Below are positions 16,158 through 23,958 of a stretch of 64,000 nt of DNA, piece by piece (the first letter of the stretch is position 1; the number at the start of each line of letters is the position of its first letter). Location of the stretch: assembly GCA_050746185.1 (NCBI GenBank), contig JBOGLA010000037.1:1-64000 (forward strand), written 5' to 3'. The notes under the pieces were generated by a model. It ran no database searches, was not told where the DNA came from, and saw only the letters and a program-made list of their open reading frames with translations. Source of the DNA: PALSA-188 sp050746185. Its GTDB lineage: Bacteria; Acidobacteriota; Terriglobia; Terriglobales; Acidobacteriaceae. Position numbers and translations under genes: made by a program.

Positions 16158-17783
16158 ATGACAGCGATCAATATCTTAATAGCCGATGACCACGAGTTGT
16201 TCAGGCGAGGCTTGCGCGCGCTGCTTGAATCCCGCTCGCAGTGGCACGTATGCGGCGAGGCCGCCAATGGGATCGAAGCCGTCGAGAAGACGAGGGAACT
16301 GCGGCCCCAGTTTGTGCTTATGGACATCTCGATGCCCGGGATGGATGGCATCAAGGCAACCCGCATTCTTGCCCGGGAGGTCCCTGAATCGAAAGTAATC
16401 CTGGTCAGCCAGAATGATCCGGAAATTATGGCCGGACAGACCGCGGAGATTGGTGCCCTAGCCTATGTTACAAAGAGCCAAGTCTCTCGAGATTTGATTC
16501 CCACCATTGAGAAGCTGGTCAGTGGAAACGGAGGCTTGCACAAGAATCTTAATCCGGGTGGGGAGAACAGTCTGGCGGACCATGAAGCTTCGGAGCTGGA
16601 ACGCAAGCTTCGACTCGACGCCGAATTGCTGGCCGCGATCGTAGCTTCCTCTGACGACGCCATCATCAGCAAGAATCTGCATGGTGTTATCACCAGTTGG
16701 AACAAGAGTGCGGAGCGGATATTCGGCTACACAGCCCAGGAAGCCATCGGCAAACACATCACGCTCATTATTCCAGAAGAGCGCCTGGATGAAGAAGCAC
16801 ATATTATTGAACGCATACGGCGCAGCGAAAGAGTGGATCATTTTCAAACTGTCCGAAAAAGGAAAGACGGCACCACGCTAAATGTTTCTCTTACCATCTC
16901 TCCGGTAAAGGACTTATCGGGATGCGTGATCGGGGCATCCAAAGTGGCGCGCGACATTACAGAGCTTAAGCGGATACAGGAAGATTATCGCAAGCTCGCC
17001 GAAAGCCTTGACGCGGAGGTGCGTGCGCGCACGAGAGAGCTGGAGGAGCGGAACGCCGACGTATTAAGGCAGTCGGAACAGCTTCGACAGATCTCGGGAC
17101 GCGTGTTAAGAACTCAGGACGATGAGCGACGGCACATCGCGCGGGAACTGCACGACAGCGCTGGTCAAACTTTGGCGGTACTGGGCATGAATCTATCTAT
17201 GCTGGTGCAGAAGGCAGGTCGCAAGTCACCGGAACTGGCCGCCGATGCTGAAAACATTCAGGCCCTGGTTCAGCAATTAAACCGGGAGATACGCACGGCG
17301 TCCTATCTGCTGCATCCGCCGCTTTTGGACGAGAGCGGATTATCTTCGGCTCTCAGCTGGTACACCCAGGGGCTTCATGACCGCAGCGGTCTTGACGTGA
17401 GCCTCAACATTTCGGAGGATGTCGGAAGACTTCCCCGCGACATGGAATTGGTAGTTTTCCGCGTCGTACAGGAATGCCTGACCAACATTCACCGCCATGC
17501 AGGCAGCAAAACGGCTTCAATCCGGATTGCGCGCGCAAAAAATATCGTGACGGTCGAGGTGCAGGATCAGGGCAAGGGTATATCCGGCGATAAACTGTCG
17601 GACATTCAATCGCGAGGAGCCGGGGTTGGAATTGGAGGCATGCGAGAACGGCTGCGCCAGCTTAACGGAGAGCTGCACATCGAATCCAATGACTCAGGGA
17701 CGCGGGTCTCGGCAACTATCCCGGCTCCGCTAAACGCTGCGGACCAAGACACTGGCATCGAACCCATCCAAGCCGTCGTGTAA
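16158..17783 (+). CDS. Receiver-PAS-histidine kinase (NarX/DegS-type) protein
   Basis: 541 residues from ATG 16158 (AGAGGA seven bases upstream). Residues 1-125 are a NarL-type receiver (D10, D11, phosphoacceptor D56, Lys in 'YVTKSQ'). Residues ~160-275 are a PAS domain ('DDAIISKNLHGVITSWNKSA' through 'GCVIGASKVARDITELK'). A coiled coil (~275-325) follows, then HisKA_3 with phospho-His in 'RHIARELHDSAGQTL' (~335) and an ATPase domain ('DQGKGISGD', 'GAGVGIGGMRERL'). The order receiver-first, kinase-last means the receiver may gate the kinase; no DNA-binding output is present. A likely terminator follows at 17829. Confidence 0.92.
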   Translation: MTAINILIADDHELFRRGLRALLESRSQWHVCGEAANGIEAVEKTRELRPQFVLMDISMPGMDGIKATRILAREVPESKVILVSQNDPEIMAGQTAEIGALAYVTKSQVSRDLIPTIEKLVSGNGGLHKNLNPGGENSLADHEASELERKLRLDAELLAAIVASSDDAIISKNLHGVITSWNKSAERIFGYTAQEAIGKHITLIIPEERLDEEAHIIERIRRSERVDHFQTVRKRKDGTTLNVSLTISPVKDLSGCVIGASKVARDITELKRIQEDYRKLAESLDAEVRARTRELEERNADVLRQSEQLRQISGRVLRTQDDERRHIARELHDSAGQTLAVLGMNLSMLVQKAGRKSPELAADAENIQALVQQLNREIRTASYLLHPPLLDESGLSSALSWYTQGLHDRSGLDVSLNISEDVGRLPRDMELVVFRVVQECLTNIHRHAGSKTASIRIARAKNIVTVEVQDQGKGISGDKLSDIQSRGAGVGIGGMRERLRQLNGELHIESNDSGTRVSATIPAPLNAADQDTGIEPIQAVV

Positions 17784-17828
17784 AGCAGGCATAATTGCCG
17801 GATAGATCTCGCAAGTTTTATTTCTTTC

Positions 17829-17848
17829 CCGCCCATTTGGCGGTTTTT
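17829..17848 (+). terminator. Rho-independent terminator candidate
   Basis: CCGCC-CATTT-GGCGG followed by TTTTT, 45 bases after the kinase stop codon. The stem is short (5 bp, all G-C), so it is a modest candidate. Confidence 0.5.
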
Positions 17849-17900
17849 CCGGTATCATTGATTCTAATATTTTCTCCAATCTCCGAAGTAGAGTGCCTCT

Positions 17901-19385
17901 GTGACAAATCCGTCCCGAATCCCCGTTGTTTTTATAGTTTTGCTATTGGCTGCCCTGGCGGTGTCGGCTGACGGCCAAACACTTTCTGACCGCCCTCATG
18001 GGGCCGCCCACATCCAGGCGACTCCTACCCCTGAGCCCGCGTCTTTACCCAGCATCGAACTCGCGGTTCCGGTGGGGACCCCGTTGAAAGTCGCGCTTGA
18101 TCAGGAAGTACGCGTGCGCGAGCTCGGTCAGGTTGTGCATGGGCGACTGACCGAGCCGGTGTACTCGTTCAACAAGCTCGTGATCCCGGCCGGCAGCGAG
18201 GTTTCAGGCAAGATTTCCTCGCTGGGTGACGTTCCCAAGATGCGGCGCACCATGGCGGCGCTTGACGCCGATTTCTCACCCACACGGCGGGTAGAGATCG
18301 AGTTTACCGAACTGACGCTCCCGGATGGCCGCAAGATTCCATTGCAGACCGTCGTTTCGCCGGGGTCACAGGGTGTGTTGGAGTTTGTTCCCGCCGGCAA
18401 TAAGGCAACCGGCCCTACGCCCAGTGGCCTGGCGTCGCGCAAGATAAGCGAGGCCCGCAAACAGGCTCACGATCAAGTGCAGATGATCAAGAAGCAGTTG
18501 CATGATCCGGGCAAGATGCATCGCATCAAGCGCATGGCAATCGCTCAACTTCCCTATCGCCCGCAATATATAGACGCCGGCACTGGCTTCAATGCGGACT
18601 TGCAGCGTCCCTTGAAGTTTGGCTCTGAGTCCTTAAGGCCGGAGATGGTTTCGGCCATCGGAGAACCGCTTCCTTCCGGGAGCGTAATTCATGCGCTGCT
18701 CATTACGCCCCTGAGCTCCGCAACCAGCAAGAAAGGCGACCTGGTGGACGCGGTCATCAGCCAGCCATTGGTCGTCTCCGACAAATTGATTCTGCCGGAG
18801 GGCAGTCATCTTCAGGGCGAAGTTCTGCAGGTTCAGCGCGCTCGCAGGCTAGAACGAAACGGGCAGCTGCGGATTGTCTTTCACAAGGTCGTCCCACCCG
18901 ATGGATTGGAACAAAAGATTGAAGCCAGTCTTGAAGGCGTCGAGGTCGCGAAGGGCGAGCACCTGGCCCTGGATGCGGAAGGCGGCGCTCAGGTCACTGC
19001 GCCTCGCACCCGCTATCTGACAACCGGAATTGCGGTGATGCTGGCCGCCTCTTCGGTATCCGAAGGAGACCATGATGCTGGAGACGTTGGCCGCGACGGA
19101 GGCGGCGCCGGCAAAGGCGCCGCGACGGGCGCTTCCGGATTCAAATTAGTCGGCATGCTGGTGGGAGCGCTGGCGCACTCCCGCGCCGTAAATTCGAGTC
19201 TCGGTTTCTACGGTGCGGGACTTTCGATCTACTCGCATTTTTTGGCCCGGGGCCGCGACGTTGTTTATCCTAAAGATATGTCCATGGTAGTAGGCCTCGG
19301 CACGCGCGAAGCCACCAATCAGGTCCAGACTCGCAGCAACGATACCTCGGCGAGACTCATAGATAATCCAATGGGTTCCCACTAG
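17901..19385 (+). CDS. Secreted protein with two repeated beta domains
   Basis: 494 residues from GTG 17901, with a signal peptide (VVFIVLLLAALAVSADG). Two homologous units are visible: unit 1 at ~50-165 ('VPVGTPLKVALDQEV', 'LVIPAGSEVSGKIS', 'VEIEFTELTLPDGRKIPL') and unit 2 at ~252-350 ('PLPSGSVIHALLITPLSS', 'LILPEGSHLQGEV', 'LRIVFHKVVPPDG'). Each has a 'P-x-G-S/T' strand, an 'IPAGS/LPEGS' turn and a Pro-Asp-Gly loop, resembling the C-terminal beta domain of TrbI/VirB10-like proteins. The C-terminal part has a Gly-rich stretch and a hydrophobic segment. Likely envelope-associated; function unknown. Confidence 0.75.
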   Translation: MTNPSRIPVVFIVLLLAALAVSADGQTLSDRPHGAAHIQATPTPEPASLPSIELAVPVGTPLKVALDQEVRVRELGQVVHGRLTEPVYSFNKLVIPAGSEVSGKISSLGDVPKMRRTMAALDADFSPTRRVEIEFTELTLPDGRKIPLQTVVSPGSQGVLEFVPAGNKATGPTPSGLASRKISEARKQAHDQVQMIKKQLHDPGKMHRIKRMAIAQLPYRPQYIDAGTGFNADLQRPLKFGSESLRPEMVSAIGEPLPSGSVIHALLITPLSSATSKKGDLVDAVISQPLVVSDKLILPEGSHLQGEVLQVQRARRLERNGQLRIVFHKVVPPDGLEQKIEASLEGVEVAKGEHLALDAEGGAQVTAPRTRYLTTGIAVMLAASSVSEGDHDAGDVGRDGGGAGKGAATGASGFKLVGMLVGALAHSRAVNSSLGFYGAGLSIYSHFLARGRDVVYPKDMSMVVGLGTREATNQVQTRSNDTSARLIDNPMGSH

Positions 19386-19569
19386 ACTGGACGCGTTCTT
19401 CCTGAACTTCGCAGTGGATGCCCGCTTCCTGACCGTCGGTGGCTTATTCAAACCGTCTTTTGGCTTGCGTGGAACGAAGTTTTGATGGGGCGTTCAGCCG
19501 CGCCGATGATCGAATTCAAAGGAAAGCGTGTCCCTTCAAAAACAAGCGGCCTAAAACATTCCTGCACTC

Positions 19570-20613
19570 TTAATGGCGCGAGACAACAATGATCATGAAC
19601 GTTCCCGGCTTTGCCCTCGGACGCCCTTTCGCGCCCGGTGTTTGCTCCTCAAATTCGGCGGTGGGCAGATACACCTTATGCGCCTTCGAGTTTATGTCCA
19701 TTGTCCTGGCCCCCACGGGGGTCGTTACAGTTTGCACGATCTCGAACTTGCCGGACGACGCGTTCTCACCGGCAACCACGAGCTTGCCGTCGCGACAGCT
19801 CGCGAACGCCTGGGTGCCGTCGAATCTTGTAGCATCCACGCCGGCGCCGATCGGCAGATCGGCGAGAATCTTGCCGTCGTCAGCGCTCATCACGACGAGT
19901 TTCTGCGGATTTCGACATCCGATAAAGAGCCGCCGATTCTTTGTGTCCATTGCCATTCCGACGGGAGCGCCGCCGGGAGCGACAGGCCAGCGCGCCAGCA
20001 CTTTTCGGGCTTTGATATCAACGACCGCAACCTGGTCTTTATCCACCAGATTTATGTAGACCTTTCCCGCTCCGTCGGAAGCGAGGAATTCGGGTTTGCC
20101 GCCCAATTCAATTGGCGGGTCAATGCTTCCAGTCTTGGGGTCCACATCCGGCTTGAGCGTCATAAGCACACCGTTGTCCCCGGAAACGACGAGCACCAGC
20201 CCGCTGGCTTGGTCGAAAATAATGCCATCGGCATCGGGTTGCGCGGCAATCGTGCCCAGAACAGCATTCGTCTTGAGATCGAAGATCACGACTGAGCCGG
20301 CGCCATCGCTAATGAATCCGCGTCCGGCTTTGTGCACCAGAGCCACTCCGTGATTGTGTTTCTGGCCGGGGATGTCGGCGAGCGTCTTGCCCGATGCGGC
20401 GTCAATCACCATGGTGTGCGTGCTTCTGGGAACGTAGAGACGGTTCGTCTTTGCGTCAAAGGTAACGTAGTCCCAGCCGCCGTCGCCACCAACGTGAAAT
20501 GTCTTTTCGACAGACCAATCGGCCTGCGCAATAGCTTGTCCGCTAAACGTGAACGAGATCAGCGTTACCAGGGCCAAGCTTAGTCGAACAATGGATGCAC
20601 TGTGAACCCGCAT
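19570..20613 (-). CDS. Secreted YVTN-type beta-propeller protein (YncE-like)
   Basis: 347 residues from ATG 20613, which has a strong GGAGGAG site. The signal peptide is at ~1-30 (VRLSLALVTLISFTFSG). The mature chain repeats the propeller motif: 'RLYVPRSTHTMVIDAASGK', 'GFISDGAGSVVIFDLKTN', 'VYINLVDKDQVAVVDIKARK', 'RLFIGCRNPQKLVVMSADDG'. This is the YncE/40-residue YVTN family, a seven-bladed propeller exported to the periplasm; many members have no known ligand. A 17-bp palindrome lies 56 bases upstream. The preceding in-frame codons to 20661 lack a ribosome-binding site. Confidence 0.85.
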   Translation of the reverse strand: MRVHSASIVRLSLALVTLISFTFSGQAIAQADWSVEKTFHVGGDGGWDYVTFDAKTNRLYVPRSTHTMVIDAASGKTLADIPGQKHNHGVALVHKAGRGFISDGAGSVVIFDLKTNAVLGTIAAQPDADGIIFDQASGLVLVVSGDNGVLMTLKPDVDPKTGSIDPPIELGGKPEFLASDGAGKVYINLVDKDQVAVVDIKARKVLARWPVAPGGAPVGMAMDTKNRRLFIGCRNPQKLVVMSADDGKILADLPIGAGVDATRFDGTQAFASCRDGKLVVAGENASSGKFEIVQTVTTPVGARTMDINSKAHKVYLPTAEFEEQTPGAKGRPRAKPGTFMIIVVSRH

Positions 20614-20668
20614 TAGCTCCTCCAAAGGTATTTCCCGGGCAAGAATACCACCCTGAAGCATTTCTCCG

Positions 20669-20685
20669 GCAATCTATTAGATTGC
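20669..20685. promoter_or_regulatory. 17-bp perfect palindrome upstream of the YVTN gene
   Basis: GCAATCTA-T-TAGATTGC, perfect arms of eight bases. It lies 56 bases before the start codon at 20613 (minus strand), a fitting place for an operator. Confidence 0.5.
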
Positions 20686-20729
20686 GGAAAAAATCGCAGT
20701 AGTGAAACGGGCTTTAAAGGGACGCTTCG

Positions 20730-21057
20730 CGAAAAAAAGCTGTAAGGCGGGAACGGATGATTAGAGAGAGTCCGCAGGTACAGGTGATAAAACCCCTTCT
20801 GGGCGAGGGGTATCAGGTGAGCATCTGGGATCTAATCGGCAGTATATTGAAGAAGTAATTCAGCACATTGGGTCGCTGCTGAGCACGGATCTCGGAGATC
20901 TCATGAAGAATTCGGAAGTAGTGATTATCGGCACCCGGTCAGCGGATCGAGTGCAAATGTCTTCTCTGCTGCGTTCTGATCAGATTGTGATTGACCTCAT
21001 CAACCTCGAGGCTGCCCGGCCCCCGAAGAGCGCTGCCTCTTATCAGGACATCTGCTG
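20730..21057 (+). pseudogene. Decayed 3' fragment of an AlgD-like nucleotide-sugar dehydrogenase gene
   Basis: The bases match 41130-41497, the last ~115 codons of the intact gene at 40170-41495, at roughly nine bases in ten. Examples are AGAGAGAGTCCGCAGGT, ATTGAAGAAGTAATTC and ATTGTGATTGACCTCATCAA in both. The copy has a deletion of about 30 bases after 'GTGAGCATCTGG', another near its left end, and base changes that introduce stops (for example DDL to DD-stop). The upstream two thirds of the gene are absent. The copy ends where the aldo/keto reductase gene begins. Confidence 0.85.
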
Positions 21058-21068
21058 ATAGAAATTCA

Positions 21069-21887
21069 ATGCCCACGGTTCCCCATTTCCTCTATGGCAC
21101 CGCGTGGAAAGAGAATCTGACTGCCGATTTGACTGAACTCGCCCTCCGCATGGGTTTTCGAGGCATTGATACGGCCAACCAGCGGCGGCATTATTTCGAG
21201 GCGGAAGTAGGCGAAGGGTTGGCGGCTGCTTATCGCGCCGGGATCGTTGAACGCGGCGAGTTATTTCTGCAAACGAAATTCACTTATCAGGCTGGTCAGG
21301 ATCATCGGCTTCCTTACGATTCTCGGGCCGCCCTCTCCGTACAGGTCGCTCAGTCTTTGGCCAAATCGCTGGAACAACTGGGGACTGAGTATGTTGACAG
21401 CTACCTGTTGCATGGACCGTCCTCCGCCGACTGGACGGGTGCAGACGGCGAAGTTTGGAGAACGATGATAAAGGAGAAAAATGCTGGGCGCACGCGTCTC
21501 GTCGGTGTGAGCAATGTCTCTCTTCGACATCTTGAGCAATTGGCGGCGACCCACGCCGAAATTCCTGCATTTGTGCAGAACCGCTGCTTTGCCCGGACTG
21601 GCTGGGACCGTGAAGTGCGCATGTTCTGCAAGACAAACAAGACCGTTTATCAGGGCTTCTCCCTTCTGACGGCGAATGTGGGAGTTTTAACTCATCCCTT
21701 TGTAACCAGGCTTGCCGCGCGCGAAAACGTCACTCCAGCACAGATTGTGTTTGCTTTTTGCCGATCAGTTGAAATGATCGCCTTGACCGGGACCTCCAGC
21801 TCCGAGCACATGAAGCAGGATCTGGCCAGCTCTCGGCTGACCTTGTCTCCCGAAGATGTTCGCGGGATTGAGTCCCTGGCCGGCTGA
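21069..21887 (+). CDS. Aldo/keto reductase
   Basis: 272 residues from ATG 21069. Catalytic tetrad: Asp in 'GFRGIDTANQ', Tyr in 'RRHYFEAEVG', Lys in 'ELFLQTKFTY', His in 'VDSYLLHGPS'. A cofactor-binding region follows ('GFSLLTANVGVLTHPFV', 'VTPAQIVFAFCRSVEMI' and 'TGTSSSEHMKQDL'). The family reduces aldehydes or ketones with NAD(P)H in a TIM barrel; the substrate is unclear. It follows a remnant of another gene, and no strong Shine-Dalgarno is visible, so its expression may depend on newly joined upstream DNA. An in-frame start at 20991 would lie inside that remnant. Confidence 0.85.
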   Translation: MPTVPHFLYGTAWKENLTADLTELALRMGFRGIDTANQRRHYFEAEVGEGLAAAYRAGIVERGELFLQTKFTYQAGQDHRLPYDSRAALSVQVAQSLAKSLEQLGTEYVDSYLLHGPSSADWTGADGEVWRTMIKEKNAGRTRLVGVSNVSLRHLEQLAATHAEIPAFVQNRCFARTGWDREVRMFCKTNKTVYQGFSLLTANVGVLTHPFVTRLAARENVTPAQIVFAFCRSVEMIALTGTSSSEHMKQDLASSRLTLSPEDVRGIESLAG

Positions 21888-21959
21888 TTGCGTATAGCTC
21901 AGTTCCTAAATTGGGGGCGCAGCTGCGGTCTCTCAACAGAAAGAAGACCATCGCTGCAC

Positions 21960-22931
21960 CTATTGCTGGTCCTGCTGAGCATTTGCCGCTTGCGACTCCT
22001 GATCTTCTTCCAGAAATTGGGACCATTCCGCGTCGGCGGCAAATTCTTCATCGGGAGGAAGGACGGCTTGCGAAGGCGTTACCCGCACTCTTACCTGAAG
22101 CTCCGTGCCGGCCTTTCCTTTCATCGTCCCCATGGTCGGGGGAACGTCGGCATAATCGCGGCCTACGGCGGTGCGAATGTGTTTTCCCCCGACAAGACGA
22201 TTAATCGTAGGATCAAGGCCAATCCAGCCCAGGTTTGGCAGCAACGCCTCCACCCAGGCGTGAGTCGCGCCGTCGGCTGGATGTTCGGGACTCTCGCCGC
22301 CATGGTTATGGTAAAGATACCCGCTAACGTAGCGGCACGGAATTTGAGCTTTGCGAACCAGTGTAATCATGACATGAGCGAAATCCTGGCACACGCCCTG
22401 CCGTGACTGGAGCGCATGCTCGATCGGTGAATTCACTCTGGTGCTTTTCTTCACGTAAGTAAAGCTGCGATGGACCCCGGATGCAACGTCGCGGAGGAAT
22501 GCCAAAGGGTTTCGCCCCTCGCGTTGAGTTACACCGATCTCTTCCGCCAACTCATCGAGTGCGGGTGAAGAGCGGGCAAAACGGCTTGGCAGCAGGGTGT
22601 CCCAATAATCTTTTTGCTCGATCAGTTGTTCCAATTCATTCCAGGCCGCGTAATCCATGGTTTCGGGCACAGGCGCCTGCGGCTCGATATTTACCAGCGC
22701 ATCGGAGATAATAGTAAGCTGTTCGTGGCGCGCGGGCAGGTCGAAATGGTGAACCAGATTGCCGCGAGAGTCGGTATAGGAAAAAATGCGGGCGCGCGGA
22801 TTCACCGACAACTGGAAGACGAAACAGCGCTGATTGCCCTCGCTTCTGGGATGCATGCGAACCTCCATCATGCTTTGCCAGACCGGGTGGCTATAGCGAT
22901 AGCGCGTAAAATGTCGAATGGCGTAAAACAT
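21960..22931 (-). CDS. Transglutaminase-like cysteine protease of the Anbu operon
   Basis: 323 residues. The N-terminal beta domain (~1-85, 'FYAIRHFTRYRYSHPVWQSM') is the bacterial transglutaminase N-domain. The core has Cys in 'SRQGVCQDFAHVMI' (~181), His in 'GATHAWVEALLPN' and Asp in 'IGLDPTINRLVGGKHI', so the catalytic triad is intact. Its start overlaps the alpha-E stop by one base (TAATG). This family member is a standard partner of alpha-E, circularly permuted ATP-grasp and Anbu genes. Predicted to hydrolyse or transfer an amide or peptide bond; the substrate is unknown. Confidence 0.9.
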   Translation of the reverse strand: MFYAIRHFTRYRYSHPVWQSMMEVRMHPRSEGNQRCFVFQLSVNPRARIFSYTDSRGNLVHHFDLPARHEQLTIISDALVNIEPQAPVPETMDYAAWNELEQLIEQKDYWDTLLPSRFARSSPALDELAEEIGVTQREGRNPLAFLRDVASGVHRSFTYVKKSTRVNSPIEHALQSRQGVCQDFAHVMITLVRKAQIPCRYVSGYLYHNHGGESPEHPADGATHAWVEALLPNLGWIGLDPTINRLVGGKHIRTAVGRDYADVPPTMGTMKGKAGTELQVRVRVTPSQAVLPPDEEFAADAEWSQFLEEDQESQAANAQQDQQ

Positions 22932-23866
22932 TAAGTCTCGAAGGCGACCTCGATCGGGTATTCGATATAAACTTCATGCACTGCCGCGTGCAGATTGCGG
23001 CACTGTTCAATAATGCCGGCCAGGTATTTGTGCAGGTCGCTGAGGATAACATCTCCAATCTGCACATAGGCCACTTCAGAGCGCAAGCGCCCCATTAACC
23101 TTTCAATTTTCCCTGTTCTACGGCTCAACGAAAGGGCCCCGATGGAGGTCAGCGCCTTATGCATGCGGTCCAACGAATATCGAACGGAATAAGGAAAGTC
23201 GGGCTGCAATAAAATGAAATCCGCAATTCGTTCGGGCTTCAGTTCCGCCGTGAAAGCTTTGCAGTAGGCTTCAAATGCGGCGCAACTGGTCAGTAATCCA
23301 ACCCAGTCGAGATCGTCGGCAGGCCGGTCAATGGAAAAGTAAGCATCCATGAGAATAGAAAGATTGCACGCTCTCTCAATGTATTTTCCCAGTTGGATAA
23401 AATGCCAGCCCTCGCCATGATTCAGGGTCGCGGAAGTGACCCCGCTAAACCGATAGGATCCTTCCCGGACCGACCTTACCAGGCGCATAGCGCCGGCGTC
23501 GTCGTCCGGTGAAAGTTCTGCACCTGTCACATCGTGAAAAAGGCGATTGAGATGTTCCCACATTTCTGAGCTGATTTCTTCGCGCACCTGCCGGGCATTC
23601 TCGCGCGCATAACCCACGCACTTGACGATCGAAAAGGCGCCCTCGGGATTCGCGACCAGCATAAACAAAGCGCTTTGCGGATCAAGGTTGGCGGATGCAA
23701 CGCCCGGCGCCAGCGAAGAAACAGCGCGGTACCAGCGTTCCTCCGTGGAAAATTTTGCCGGATTGAGAATCAATGCGTAAGTGGCCTCTAAAACCCGAGA
23801 GGCATTGTTGGCACGCTCGAAATAGCGGCTCATCCAGTAGAGACTATCGGCTACGCGCGAAAGCAT
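22931..23866 (-). CDS. Alpha-E domain protein (DUF403)
   Basis: 311 residues, all-helical, covering the whole alpha-E family length: 'MLSRVADSLYWMSRYFERAN' at the N-terminus is diagnostic, followed by 'WHFIQLGKYIERACNLSILM' and 'SLDRMHKAL'. The family has no proven biochemical role but always occurs with circularly permuted ATP-grasp and transglutaminase genes. It is the third gene of the Anbu operon, 92 bases after the ATP-grasp gene and overlapping the next. Confidence 0.92.
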   Translation of the reverse strand: MLSRVADSLYWMSRYFERANNASRVLEATYALILNPAKFSTEERWYRAVSSLAPGVASANLDPQSALFMLVANPEGAFSIVKCVGYARENARQVREEISSEMWEHLNRLFHDVTGAELSPDDDAGAMRLVRSVREGSYRFSGVTSATLNHGEGWHFIQLGKYIERACNLSILMDAYFSIDRPADDLDWVGLLTSCAAFEAYCKAFTAELKPERIADFILLQPDFPYSVRYSLDRMHKALTSIGALSLSRRTGKIERLMGRLRSEVAYVQIGDVILSDLHKYLAGIIEQCRNLHAAVHEVYIEYPIEVAFET

Positions 23867-23958
23867 AGGGCTTGGTCAATCACCTTGAGGTCCAACACTC
23901 CACTGATCCACATTCCTGGATCGGATTCGCGCCAGGAATCCTGAACTTCACGAACATT

